Below are positions 1-8,972 of a stretch of 64,000 bases of DNA, piece after piece. Source of the DNA: Flavobacteriales bacterium UBA4466 (GTDB taxonomy: Bacteria; Bacteroidota; Bacteroidia; Flavobacteriales_D; Crocinitomicaceae); assembly GCA_905182335.1 (NCBI GenBank), contig CAJJBE010000005.1, forward strand, positions 259,005-323,004. The letters are read 5' to 3'. A program made the translations under genes and the position numbers. The notes under the pieces were generated by a model. The model made no database searches. It had not been told where the DNA came from and saw nothing but the letters and a program-made list of their open reading frames with translations. Every line of letters begins with the position of its first letter. Positions within the stretch are counted from its first letter, which is position 1.

Positions 1-424
1 AAATGTTTCCATTTGGATCTTCACAGAAAAATGAAAGTTCACCATTTGGTGCTTTTGAAAGCTCACCAATAATCTTTGCACCATTTTCTTTAAAGTAGGT
101 GTATGATTTAGCTACATCTCGAGATTTAACACGACAAGAGTATAAGCCATAATCACCAAGTTTAATCTCGAATTTTGATTTCCCCGTACTCCTAGATGTA
201 TATTGCCAAATCTCGAATCCACCGCCACCTTGCATGCTTAATGCAAGAGATGCAGTTCTTTTATGAACTTTTCCGCCTGTGTACTTTGTCATTAAAGGTG
301 CTTCTGCAGCATCTTCAAATACGCGTACGTCAACTCCGAAAAATTTACGGTACCATTTCCAAATTTCTTGAACATCAGGAACTCCAATCCCCATTTGTTG
401 TATGCCACAGATTATTTTTTCCAT
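1..424 (-). CDS. VOC-family (glyoxalase/dioxygenase fold) protein, 3' end cut by window
   Basis: The reverse strand is open from an ATG at 424 to the window edge, giving 141 residues without a stop. The protein begins MEKIICGIQQMGIGVPDVQE and has the paired beta-alpha-beta-beta-beta layout of vicinal-oxygen-chelate proteins, with a late CEDPNGN motif typical of the second half-module. Such proteins bind a metal and act as lyases, dioxygenases or antibiotic-binding proteins; the substrate cannot be told here. A TATATTTG box lies just upstream at 443-450, so the gene probably has its own promoter although it follows the patatin gene on the same strand. The C-terminus lies outside the window. 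Confidence 0.75.
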   Translation of the reverse strand, partial: MEKIICGIQQMGIGVPDVQEIWKWYRKFFGVDVRVFEDAAEAPLMTKYTGGKVHKRTASLALSMQGGGGFEIWQYTSRSTGKSKFEIKLGDYGLYSCRVKSRDVAKSYTYFKENGAKIIGELSKAPNGELSFFCEDPNGNI

Positions 425-442
425 TTTGAATATTTTGATGGG

Positions 443-450
443 CAAATATA
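443..450 (-). promoter_or_regulatory. Putative -7 promoter box (TATATTTG) for the VOC gene
   Basis: Read on the reverse strand this is an exact match to the Bacteroidota -7 consensus TAnnTTTG, placed so that transcription would begin about 12 bases before the ATG at 424. No TTG -33 element is visible at the usual distance, so the call rests on the box and its position. Confidence 0.4.
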
Positions 451-459
451 ATACTTTCC

Positions 460-2742
460 TTACCTGATTGCTCTATCGTTAAACAGAATATATCCTAAAC
501 TGAATTGAAAAGCAAGAGGGTTGTCTTGTTCAGGAAAATAATTAAACGTAATTCTAATAGGTCCTATGAAACTATTGTAAACAATAGATGAAGAGGCCAT
601 ATAAGTTCGTCCTTCGAATAACTCAGATAGACTTAGTGAGCCATTATTGTTTTTTATTTGCCTAAAGGGTTGATATATATATGCGTCTAAACGAACATCA
701 AATTTTTTATATACTGTAAAAACCGTGTTTAATCCTACGGCTGCAAATTGAGGTGCGCGATATTCTTCCATGAAATAAGTACGGGTATCGGGCACTAAAC
801 TAAACTCTGTAGTGGTAAGTAAGGAGGCTGTATAATTCGCAAATAAAGGGTGTGTGTTGTATGCTATTTGGCCATGTATACCGAGGTGAAATATAGGCTT
901 TTCAATAACGAACGATTGAAATTCTAATCCTAGACTCAGCCAGTTATGATTTTCTTTTATTTCAAATTCTTCTTTGCTAGTTGATCCAGGAATACTGTGC
1001 TCAAGGGCATTAATATATTTAGCATAGGCTTTGAAGTAATGACCGCTAGATGCAAATTGTTTTCGGTTTAAAGAATTTTGAGTAACATTCCAACTTGCAG
1101 AACCACCTCTAAAAATAGTTATGTCAGCAGTGTCTTTATTTGTGAATTTTTTATTCTGATAATATTGATCTTCTAAAGTAAACCACCTTCCGTCAAGTGT
1201 GCTTTTTATGTTATTGCTAAATGGTATGTTAAATTGAAGCCCAGCATATCTTTCTTCTTGGACTAGAAATGACGGAATAGCATCTTCAAAAAATGTAGCA
1301 AAGCTTCTAAAATAATCCCAACGATTGAGAACAAAATAAGCAGAAGTTGAAAATGGATAAACACCCGGTAACTCTATCGTGAACTTTGCTTTTCCAGAAC
1401 CATAAAACTTTCCAAAGTAAGATGAAAGCTCTGTTTTTGTGGCGACTTTACCAATAGATTGATATGACAACCCTATATACCCAGTGTTTACTGCTCTCGA
1501 AGAGAAGTGCCCTCCAACCTCAAGCCTAATTTCTTTTGCTTTAGTTATGTATAAGTTGAGATCATATGTGCTATCTTTTTTTAATTCTAGCGTAGGAAAT
1601 AGAAAATCAATTTGAGGAGCAGCGTTAAGTCTGAAATAACGTTTTTCTAAAAGATTTAAATTCAGGACTTCTGATTTGTTCTTACGAATCATTGATTTTG
1701 ATAGATAGCTTAATCTTTTATTAGAATTATGAATTGAAACAGATGATATTTCAAGAGGCGCATCATTTTCATGAAACGCAAGTCTTTTCATAGCTAGTTC
1801 TGAAGGGGTAACACGTCGATCAATATGAGCTTTTATAGAGTCAATATGAGCAACTGTTGTCATGTATCCATCATTAATAGCTTGTTCTGCACTAGCAAAG
1901 TCAAATGTAGAAACATCCGTGTTAGGCTCAATCATATACCCATCGTTATTAGGTAGTTCATAATTGGATAAGGAGACTAGCATGTTTGTCAATTGAGACA
2001 TGATGTCATCTTCATGAGGTGCTGTTGTGTTGCTTTCAACATTACTTCCTATTATATAGTCTGGGTTAAATGCTTCGTGTAATACGTCAGCAGGAAAATT
2101 GTTATATAGTCCTCCATCGAAAAGAAGAATGTCATCAATACGAATAGGGTATAAGAAAAAAGGATAAGTTATGGATGCCCTAATAGCTTCATTTAATTTT
2201 CCATCCTTAAAAACAATGCTTTCTTTTTTCGCTATGTCTGAAGCGACACAACGAAAAGGAATAAAAAGACTATCAAAATTGTTAGAGTTGGAAGCAGATA
2301 TTGTTCCTAATAAACGCATCATTTCAAAATCAAGTAAAGCCGATGATGTGAAATTGGTAGGAATTGATTTTTGCAGAGTACTATCTTTTGAAAAGGACAT
2401 TCCAATCATATTAGCATTAGCATCTTGCTCCCGAAGAAGAAAGGTTTGATTTGGATTCAGTTTTCCTAAAGCAACCAGTTGAAACTGATCGCTCAAGACA
2501 TAAGCTTCAATTTGTTCGGGTGAATATCCTGCAGCGTACATACCACCAACCAGTGCTCCGGCCGAAGTGCCAGCTATATAATCAATAGGTATTCCATTCT
2601 CTTCTAACGCTTTTAATACTCCGATATGAGCTAATCCTTTCGCACCACCCCCACTTAACACCACTCCAATTTTTTGTTGTGCGATGATATGGTTAGATAG
2701 AATTAAACTAAAAGAGACGAGAAATAGCCTTATTGCTTTCAA
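460..2742 (-). CDS. Patatin-like phospholipase with C-terminal outer-membrane barrel
   Basis: Predicted outer-membrane or surface lipase. After a signal peptide ending near IIAQ comes a patatin domain with the oxyanion motif GGGAKG, the nucleophile elbow GTSAG (Ser about 60) and the catalytic Asp in FDGG (about 209), counted from the chosen start. The second half (after about residue 400) is rich in alternating beta strands and ends in an aromatic-rich C-terminus, as in the BamA/surface-antigen-like barrels of the PlpD type; family knowledge suggests the barrel anchors or exports the patatin part. The open frame reaches a GTG at 2781, but a TAttTTTG box lies within its first codons (2759-2766) and the signal peptide follows the TTG at 2742, so I chose 2742. 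The start remains uncertain; the function class is firm. Confidence 0.87.
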   Translation of the reverse strand: MKAIRLFLVSFSLILSNHIIAQQKIGVVLSGGGAKGLAHIGVLKALEENGIPIDYIAGTSAGALVGGMYAAGYSPEQIEAYVLSDQFQLVALGKLNPNQTFLLREQDANANMIGMSFSKDSTLQKSIPTNFTSSALLDFEMMRLLGTISASNSNNFDSLFIPFRCVASDIAKKESIVFKDGKLNEAIRASITYPFFLYPIRIDDILLFDGGLYNNFPADVLHEAFNPDYIIGSNVESNTTAPHEDDIMSQLTNMLVSLSNYELPNNDGYMIEPNTDVSTFDFASAEQAINDGYMTTVAHIDSIKAHIDRRVTPSELAMKRLAFHENDAPLEISSVSIHNSNKRLSYLSKSMIRKNKSEVLNLNLLEKRYFRLNAAPQIDFLFPTLELKKDSTYDLNLYITKAKEIRLEVGGHFSSRAVNTGYIGLSYQSIGKVATKTELSSYFGKFYGSGKAKFTIELPGVYPFSTSAYFVLNRWDYFRSFATFFEDAIPSFLVQEERYAGLQFNIPFSNNIKSTLDGRWFTLEDQYYQNKKFTNKDTADITIFRGGSASWNVTQNSLNRKQFASSGHYFKAYAKYINALEHSIPGSTSKEEFEIKENHNWLSLGLEFQSFVIEKPIFHLGIHGQIAYNTHPLFANYTASLLTTTEFSLVPDTRTYFMEEYRAPQFAAVGLNTVFTVYKKFDVRLDAYIYQPFRQIKNNNGSLSLSELFEGRTYMASSSIVYNSFIGPIRITFNYFPEQDNPLAFQFSLGYILFNDRAIR

Positions 2743-2758
2743 ATTTTGTTCTTTTGTA

Positions 2759-2766
2759 CAAAAATA
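2759..2766 (-). promoter_or_regulatory. Putative -7 promoter box (TATTTTTG) for the patatin gene
   Basis: An exact TAnnTTTG match on the reverse strand. Transcription from it would start near 2752, downstream of the GTG that opens the longest frame but upstream of the TTG at 2742. This is the main reason to move the patatin start. No clear TTG -33 element is present. Confidence 0.4.
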
Positions 2767-2796
2767 AGAGATAATTTCCACCTTAAAGCATAAAAC

Positions 2797-3981
2797 GTGA
2801 AAGATATAGAGGACAATAAAGTATTAACGATCACATTAAAAACCATTTTTGGTTTGGAGGAAGTGCTCGGAGAAGAGTTGGTAGAATTAGGCTATACGAA
2901 TTATAAAGTGTTAAATCGAGCGGTTCAACTTGAAGGTACGTGGAAAGATGTTTACTACTTGAATTTACATTTACGTTGTGCAATTTCAGTCTTAGTTCAA
3001 ATTGCTTCGTTTAGAATTCGATCTGAAGACGACTTGTACAATAAAGCGATGAAAATTGATTGGACCGGTTATTTTGATTTAGATAAAACGTTTGCTGTGA
3101 AAGGAGCTGTCTTTTCAGATCTGTTTTCACATACTCAATATCCATTCTTAGTTGTTAAAGATGCTATTGCTGATACATTTAGAGATCGCTATGAAGAACG
3201 TCCAAATGTGAATATTAAATCACCTCAGGTTTTATTTGATGTTTATATTAATAAAAATGACGTAACGGTTTCAATGAACACGAGCGGAGCACCATTATTT
3301 CAAAGAGGATATCGTGATGAAATTGGTGAGGCTCCATTGAATGAGGTTGTAGCAGCTGGGTTGATACGTATGTCTGGTTGGGATAGAAAGTCTCCATTGA
3401 TAGATGTTTTCTGTGGGTCTGGGACTATTTTAATTGAAGCAGCCTTGTTGGCTTCAGGAATTCCTTCTGTAATTGAAAGGCAACATTTTGCTTTCAAAAA
3501 TTTCGCCAATTACAAAGCTGAATTATGGGAAGAAATTCTTGGTAATGCAACGAAGCATGTGAAAGAGCTGCCTTGTGAAATATCTGGTTCAGATATGAGT
3601 GCTGAAATGGTAACAAAGGCAAGAAGAAACTTAGGACGACTATCTGTTGGGCGTTTTGTTAAAACGAGTGTTGCTTCATTTGATGAGGTAAAGCAACCTG
3701 CGGAATCTGGAGTCATGATTTCAAATCCTCCATACGGTGAGCGAATGGGTGAGGAGATTGATGAAATGTATGAGCAACTCGGCGATTGGATGAAAACTGA
3801 GCTGAAAGGGTTTAATTGTTGGGTGCTTTCGTCTAATATGGAAGCATATAAGAATTTAGGGTTACGACCTGATCGAAAAATAAAACTCTTCAATGGAGAT
3901 TTGGAATGTTCGTTCAGAAAGTATTCTATTTATGCTGGTTCAAAGAAGGCTAAGTTTCAAAATCGAGAAGATGAAAGATAA
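2797..3981 (+). CDS. THUMP-domain class I SAM-dependent RNA methyltransferase (RlmL/YpsC-like)
   Basis: Probable 23S rRNA guanine-N2 methyltransferase of the RlmL N-terminal/YpsC family. The N-terminal third matches a ferredoxin-like plus THUMP RNA-binding module. The C-terminal part has a Rossmann methyltransferase with DVFCGSGTILIEAA as the SAM-binding motif I and the catalytic SNPPYGERM motif IV near residue 310, typical of base-amino methyltransferases. Length (394 aa) fits the single-methyltransferase family rather than the double-domain E. coli RlmKL. It starts with GTG at 2797, only a few bases from the divergent patatin frame; no ATG is available upstream. Its last codons and stop lie inside a long hairpin shared with gltA. 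Confidence 0.9.
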   Translation: MKDIEDNKVLTITLKTIFGLEEVLGEELVELGYTNYKVLNRAVQLEGTWKDVYYLNLHLRCAISVLVQIASFRIRSEDDLYNKAMKIDWTGYFDLDKTFAVKGAVFSDLFSHTQYPFLVVKDAIADTFRDRYEERPNVNIKSPQVLFDVYINKNDVTVSMNTSGAPLFQRGYRDEIGEAPLNEVVAAGLIRMSGWDRKSPLIDVFCGSGTILIEAALLASGIPSVIERQHFAFKNFANYKAELWEEILGNATKHVKELPCEISGSDMSAEMVTKARRNLGRLSVGRFVKTSVASFDEVKQPAESGVMISNPPYGERMGEEIDEMYEQLGDWMKTELKGFNCWVLSSNMEAYKNLGLRPDRKIKLFNGDLECSFRKYSIYAGSKKAKFQNREDER

Positions 3982-4038
3982 AGTATAGAACAAAAAAGGA
4001 GCTTAACAAGCTCCTTTTTTGTTCTATACTTTATCTTT
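3974..4038. terminator. Bidirectional terminator: perfect 31-bp inverted repeat across two gene ends
   Basis: Positions 3974-4004 and 4008-4038 are exact reverse complements with a 3-base loop (AAC). The inner GGAGCTT/AAGCTCC stem is flanked by an A-run and a T-run, so it can act as an intrinsic terminator in both directions. The stop codons of the methyltransferase gene (3979-3981) and of gltA (4031-4033) both fall inside the arms. Confidence 0.85.
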
Positions 4039-5320
4039 TTTCAACTGGAACATAATCACGATGATTTTCACCAGTATAAATCTGGCGAGGTCTTCCAATT
4101 GGCTCCTTGTTTTCAATCATTTCTCCCCATTGCGCAATCCATCCTGGTAGACGTCCTATAGCAAACATTACTGTAAACATCTCTGTTGGAATACCAATTG
4201 CTTTATATATGATGCCTGAGTAGAAATCAACATTTGGATATAAATTTCTTGCTTTGAAGTACTCATCTTCTAAAGCTACCTTTTCTAATTTCTTGGCAAT
4301 TTCCAATAATGGATCATTGACTCCTAGCTTAACTAAAACTTCATCACAAGCTTTCTTAATTATTGTTGCTCTAGGATCAAAGTTTTTATAAACTCTATGA
4401 CCGAATCCCATTAAACGGAAAGAGTCATTTTTATCTTTTGCTTTTGCTACCCATTTGTCAACATTACCACCGTCATTTGAAATTTTCTCTAACATTTCAA
4501 TTACTGCCTGATTTGCTCCACCATGAAGAGGACCCCATAATGCAGAAATACCAGCAGAAACAGAAGCATATAGATTAGCATGAGATGAACCAACAATTCT
4601 GACAGTAGAGGTAGAACAGTTTTGTTCGTGTTCAGCATGTAATATTAATAATTTATTAAGCGCAGAGACTACTACTGAATCTATTTCGTAATTAGATGTA
4701 GGCATAGCAAACATCATGTGAAGAAAGTTTTCGCAGTAATCAAAGTTGTTGTTAGGATACATGAAAGGATGACGTCTTGCATTCTTATATGACCATGCTG
4801 CTAGTGTAGGTAGCTTAGCGATTAATCTATGAATCGTTAAATCTTTTGCTTCTGGCGCTCTATCTTCATTTAATGATTCAGGATAGAATGTAGAGAGAGA
4901 ACAAATCATAGATGCTAAAACTCCCATAGGGTGAGCTTTAGCTGGATAAGCTTCAAAGAACTGTTTCATGTCTTCATGAACCAATGTATGGTTTGTTATG
5001 CTTTCCTTAAATTGATCTAATTCAACTTTAGTAGGTAAATTACCGTAAATAATTAAAAATGAAACTTCTAAAAAACTTGCATTGTCAGCTAGTTGATCTA
5101 TAGGATAGCCTCTGTAGCGCAGTATTCCATTTTCCCCATCAAGATAAGTAATGGCACTTTTAGTACTACCAGTGTTCTTAAATCCTGGATCTAAAGTAAT
5201 ATATCCTCCAGTTGCAGCACGAAGTGAGCTGATATCAATTCCTTTCTCGTTTTCTGTTCCTTCTATAACAGGTAATTCATACAATTTCCCGTTTAATTCT
5301 AATTTAGCAATTTCACCCAT
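4031..5320 (-). CDS. gltA: Citrate synthase (type II)
   Basis: Condenses acetyl-CoA and oxaloacetate to citrate, the entry step of the TCA cycle, in the cytoplasm. The 429-aa length and the N-terminal beta domain are those of the hexameric Gram-negative type. Visible signatures are GPLHGGANQAV (catalytic His), MGFGHRVYKNFDPRA (second catalytic His and Arg) and NVDFYSG (catalytic Asp, about residue 366). It starts at an ATG at 5318-5320. It is convergent with the RNA methyltransferase gene and stands alone with about 110 bp to the upstream peptidase gene. Assignment is very secure. Confidence 0.97.
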   Translation of the reverse strand: MGEIAKLELNGKLYELPVIEGTENEKGIDISSLRAATGGYITLDPGFKNTGSTKSAITYLDGENGILRYRGYPIDQLADNASFLEVSFLIIYGNLPTKVELDQFKESITNHTLVHEDMKQFFEAYPAKAHPMGVLASMICSLSTFYPESLNEDRAPEAKDLTIHRLIAKLPTLAAWSYKNARRHPFMYPNNNFDYCENFLHMMFAMPTSNYEIDSVVVSALNKLLILHAEHEQNCSTSTVRIVGSSHANLYASVSAGISALWGPLHGGANQAVIEMLEKISNDGGNVDKWVAKAKDKNDSFRLMGFGHRVYKNFDPRATIIKKACDEVLVKLGVNDPLLEIAKKLEKVALEDEYFKARNLYPNVDFYSGIIYKAIGIPTEMFTVMFAIGRLPGWIAQWGEMIENKEPIGRPRQIYTGENHRDYVPVEKR

Positions 5321-5429
5321 TTGTTTCCCTAGTCTATAATAATATTCATACTTAACCGGCTAAGATAAGAGAACAAATGATATCTACGATATGTCTTTGG
5401 AGTTTATTTTAATTCGTAGGATGTTTTTT

Positions 5430-7604
5430 TTATAAGTTTTTTAATGTGTACTCAAATATCATATTGAAGAGGTGATTTCTCGTGTTTCCGCCATAAATGC
5501 CATGATTTTTGTTTGGATAAATAAATAAATCGAACTGTTTGTCTGCCGCGACCATTGCGCTAATCATTTCCATTGTATTTTGATAATGTACATTGTCATC
5601 CCCTGACCCATGAATTAATAAATAGTTCCCTTTTAATTTGTCTACAAAATTAATTGGCGAATTTGAGTCGTACCCATATTCGTTTTCTTGCGGTGTTCTC
5701 ATAAAACGTTCTGTGTAAATATTGTCGTAATACCTCCAATTGGTAACAGGAGCAACAGCAATCCCCATTTTAAATATGTCTGCACCTTTCGTCATCGCTA
5801 GTGAGGTCATAAATCCACCATAACTCCATCCCATAATCCCAATTCTTGAAGCGTCAACATAGTTGTATCCTTGCAGCTCTTTTGCAACAGCAATAAAATC
5901 TTCTGTTTCTAGCTTTCCTAGTTGTAAATATGTTGACTTCTTAAATTCCTCCCCTCTATACATTGTTCCTCTTGGATCTACAGAAACTACTATATATCCA
6001 TTTTCTACGAGTAGTTGGTGATACATATAATTAACACTTCCCCATGAATCTGAAACCATATTAGACCCAGGGCCTCCATAGATATTAATATAAACTGGGT
6101 ATTTCTTTGAAGGGTCAAAGTTAGCTGGCTTAATAACCCATCCATTCAAATCTTGCTCAGCTCCTTTAAACTTGACAAACGACTTTTTGCTCAGGTTGTA
6201 TTTTGAGAGTCTTTTATTTAAAGCGCTGTTATTTTCTAAATTAGTAAGCTCCTTTCCTTTGTTATTACATAGTGTGAAAACTGGAGGGGTATTCGCATTT
6301 GAATATGTTTTAATGAAATAGCTCATCCCATTCGAAAATTCTGCGTCATTTGAACCCGTTTCTAAGCTAATTGGAGTTTTTTTCTTTCCAGTGACATCTA
6401 TTTTGTAAATCCCTTTATGTATTGCACCTGCTTCTGCTGAGGTGTAGTATATTGTTGTGTTTTTGTCATCAACGCCTAAAAATTCAATAACATCCCAGTC
6501 TCCTGTTGTAATTTGAGTTGTTGAACCATCAAAATAAAGATTGTAGATGTGATTATGGCCATCTATTTCACTTGTTCTTAAAATAGACTCCCCATCATTT
6601 AATATCAAAAGGTTATCATCTACGTCAACATAGGTGTCTGAATTTTCTTCGAAAAACATGTTAGCTTTAATCTCTGCTGAATTCATTGATACTAAATAGT
6701 ACTTCAGATTATTTTGGTGTCTATTTAATGTTTGAATAATTAATTTATTTTCTGAACCAGACCATTTTAATCGAGGTATGTATTCGTATTCTCCCAGATT
6801 TATCGGTGCTGTTGAGTTTTTGTCTAGATTATACATGACGGCTGTCACTTTAGAATTATCTTCTCCAGCTTTAGGGTATTTAAAGGTGTATAGTTCAGGG
6901 TAAAGTTCATTGTAAGAAGTCATTGTGAATTCTTTTACATCTGATTCGTCAAATTTTAAGAATGCGATATTTTTACTGTCAGGTGACCAATCATATCCTT
7001 TTGTGAGTGAAAATTCCTCTTCATAAACCCAGTCAGTTGTTCCGTTGATGATTTTGTTTTTTTTTCCATCTTGGGTAACCTGTGTTATTTTAGAGGTTGA
7101 AATGTCTTTTAAGAAAAGATTGTTTTCATAGATGTAAGAAACTTTTTTGCCATCAGGTGAATATTCAGCCAATGTTTGCGGTGAATGCTGGTCGTCTAAT
7201 GATTGTAGTTGACCTGTTTTAAGGTCTAATAAATAATAAACGGCTGAGTAGCTTCTTCTATAAATACTCTTAGTTTCGGTTGTTATTAGTGCTTTTGTTT
7301 CATCTAGGTTGAAAAAATAGTCATCCATTTCTAATGTTTCATCTTTAAATTGTAACATTTCTGGTGATACAATGACCTCTCCTTTTCCTTCATAGTTTGA
7401 GAAGGCATGTTTAGTTATTGATATTCCTTGTGCCTTACGCTTTGTTTTGCTAAAATAATTCCCATCATTCATTGACCTGAATCCATCAACAGAAGCCCCG
7501 AAGAATTCGTAGTTTTTCCATATTTTTTCTACACTTAATTTTTGAGCATAAATTAATGAGCTGACAAGTAATGTGACTAATAATATTGAGATATTCTTGA
7601 ACAT
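5430..7604 (-). CDS. S9 family prolyl dipeptidyl peptidase (DPP IV-like)
   Basis: A secreted or periplasmic exopeptidase expected to remove Xaa-Pro dipeptides. A signal peptide (ISILLVTLLVSSLIYAQ) precedes an N-terminal beta-propeller of the DPP IV type (about 35-490) and a C-terminal alpha/beta hydrolase. Catalytic residues are visible: Ser in GWSYGG (about 598), Asp in HGSGDDNVH (about 670) and His in NKNHGIYGG (about 702). The Glu-containing WVYEEEFSL segment (about residue 190) corresponds to the double-Glu motif that binds the substrate N-terminus in DPP IV. Length 724 aa fits Bacteroidota homologues. No operon partner is evident. Confidence 0.93.
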   Translation of the reverse strand: MFKNISILLVTLLVSSLIYAQKLSVEKIWKNYEFFGASVDGFRSMNDGNYFSKTKRKAQGISITKHAFSNYEGKGEVIVSPEMLQFKDETLEMDDYFFNLDETKALITTETKSIYRRSYSAVYYLLDLKTGQLQSLDDQHSPQTLAEYSPDGKKVSYIYENNLFLKDISTSKITQVTQDGKKNKIINGTTDWVYEEEFSLTKGYDWSPDSKNIAFLKFDESDVKEFTMTSYNELYPELYTFKYPKAGEDNSKVTAVMYNLDKNSTAPINLGEYEYIPRLKWSGSENKLIIQTLNRHQNNLKYYLVSMNSAEIKANMFFEENSDTYVDVDDNLLILNDGESILRTSEIDGHNHIYNLYFDGSTTQITTGDWDVIEFLGVDDKNTTIYYTSAEAGAIHKGIYKIDVTGKKKTPISLETGSNDAEFSNGMSYFIKTYSNANTPPVFTLCNNKGKELTNLENNSALNKRLSKYNLSKKSFVKFKGAEQDLNGWVIKPANFDPSKKYPVYINIYGGPGSNMVSDSWGSVNYMYHQLLVENGYIVVSVDPRGTMYRGEEFKKSTYLQLGKLETEDFIAVAKELQGYNYVDASRIGIMGWSYGGFMTSLAMTKGADIFKMGIAVAPVTNWRYYDNIYTERFMRTPQENEYGYDSNSPINFVDKLKGNYLLIHGSGDDNVHYQNTMEMISAMVAADKQFDLFIYPNKNHGIYGGNTRNHLFNMIFEYTLKNL

Positions 7605-7958
7605 TTTCTTCTTGTTATTTGTTAATTGTGAGCCTAAAATAACTAAATGTTTAGAGATTTACATTCGTTGAATGGTTAAAAAGATTAATGGTTTGTTGAT
7701 AAAATAGTGATGTAACTTAACTTAAAATACCTTATTTTTGATGCATACATTTGATATGTTAACCTTGATGCTAATTTTTGCTGAAACCATATCAAAGATA
7801 AAAAACAGTACCAAGAATGATTTAAGATGTGCCACAAATTACTTATTCTACTAAGTTTCTTGCAAAGACCCATGAAACTTTATGTGTCTAATTTTATGTA
7901 CACATCGTCATCCCTACCTAAGCAATATCTTTACCAAATAAATAAAAAATAAATTCTT
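7605..7958. other. Divergent intergenic region of 354 bp, no gene seen
   Basis: The region separates the divergent DPP IV gene and the nuclease/nucleotidase operon. I see no plausible protein; the short reverse frame at 7685-7873 has no family likeness. Two exact TAnnTTTG boxes on the plus strand (TATTTTTG 7733-7740 and TACATTTG 7746-7753) could drive the operon with a leader of about 200 bases, but no TTG -33 element sits at the expected distance. Confidence 0.35.
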
Positions 7959-8933
7959 ATGAAAAGAACATTACTTGTATTAAGTACAATTCTGAGTTCA
8001 ATGACATTCGCCCAACTAATCGATTGTAATGAGCTCTTTATTTCTGAATATGCAGAAGGCTGGAGCAACAATAAAGCGTTAGAAATTTATAATCCAACAA
8101 GCACATCAATTGACTTGAGTCAATATATGGTGATTAGATATTCTAATGGTGCAACTACTGCAACAGCTGCTAATGCAGTACAGTTGACTGGTTTATTAGC
8201 TGCTCATGATGTTCATGTAGCTGTATTAGAACAATTAGATCCAAATGGAATAGACCAAGATACTCCGATTTGGGATTCTTTACAGGTAAGGGCTGATGCT
8301 TTTTATTGTCCTGATTATTATACTTCAAATGCATTTTACTTTAATGGAAATGATGCTGTTGTATTAGCGAAGGGAACAACTTCAAATATTACTGGAGCAA
8401 CCTTAATTGATGTGTTTGGGAAGATAGGAGAAGATCCAGAAATTCCTGGTTTTGGTGGATGGACATCAGAATTCCCATACATAGGCTCAGGTCTTGTAGT
8501 AACTGAAGATCATTCAATGATTCGAAAAGCATATATAGTAAAAGGAGAAACAAATCCAACAATTTCTTATTTTGATCCATTAGCAGAGTACGATTCAATA
8601 CCCCCTGTTATTGATATTGGTGGGCAATTATATGGTAATTGGGCTTCTCTAGGTTCACATGATTGCGATTGTAATCCACTATCAGTAGAAGAGGCTTCTA
8701 AATCTTCAGTTTCTATTTTTCCTAACCCATCAAACGGTGAGTTTTATATAAATGGTGCTTCAGATTATGCAACGATATTAGTTGTAAATTCATTAGGACA
8801 AAAAATTGAGTCTATCACAAACAATTCAAGTGCTTTAGTTTCTTTTGATTTAAAAGAAACTAGAGGCGTATTTTTTGTAAAACTTACAGGAAATGAAGGT
8901 AATAGCATTATTAAACGTGTAATCATTAAATAA
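7959..8933 (+). CDS. Lamin-tail-domain (LTD) secreted protein with T9SS type A sorting domain
   Basis: An extracellular or surface protein of 324 aa. A signal peptide (MKRTLLVLSTILSSMTFAQ) precedes an LTD-like domain (about 20-225) recognisable from LFISEYAEGWSNNKALEIYN, the usual LTD opening with the conserved ISEY and ALEIYN blocks. The last 75 residues form a T9SS type A sorting domain (IFPNPSNGEFYING to IIKRVIIK). LTD domains often accompany secreted bacterial nucleases and phosphatases, which fits the genes downstream. No catalytic domain is visible, so it may be an adhesive or accessory factor. It is the first gene of a same-strand run ending at 15671. Confidence 0.85.
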   Translation: MKRTLLVLSTILSSMTFAQLIDCNELFISEYAEGWSNNKALEIYNPTSTSIDLSQYMVIRYSNGATTATAANAVQLTGLLAAHDVHVAVLEQLDPNGIDQDTPIWDSLQVRADAFYCPDYYTSNAFYFNGNDAVVLAKGTTSNITGATLIDVFGKIGEDPEIPGFGGWTSEFPYIGSGLVVTEDHSMIRKAYIVKGETNPTISYFDPLAEYDSIPPVIDIGGQLYGNWASLGSHDCDCNPLSVEEASKSSVSIFPNPSNGEFYINGASDYATILVVNSLGQKIESITNNSSALVSFDLKETRGVFFVKLTGNEGNSIIKRVIIK

Positions 8934-8972
8934 TTTAGATTCTTTTTTCTAAAAGAAGTTGAGTTTTTTCGT

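Noticed and set aside
196-429. 77-codon plus-strand frame at the left end
   Set aside because: Antisense to the VOC-family gene, whose reverse-strand translation has a clear domain pattern.
3510-3893. 127-codon reverse frame inside the RNA methyltransferase gene
   Set aside because: Antisense shadow; the plus-strand frame has full methyltransferase motifs.
7685-7873. Short reverse frame in the 354-bp divergent region
   Set aside because: Biased, AT-driven composition, no start context and no likeness to any family.
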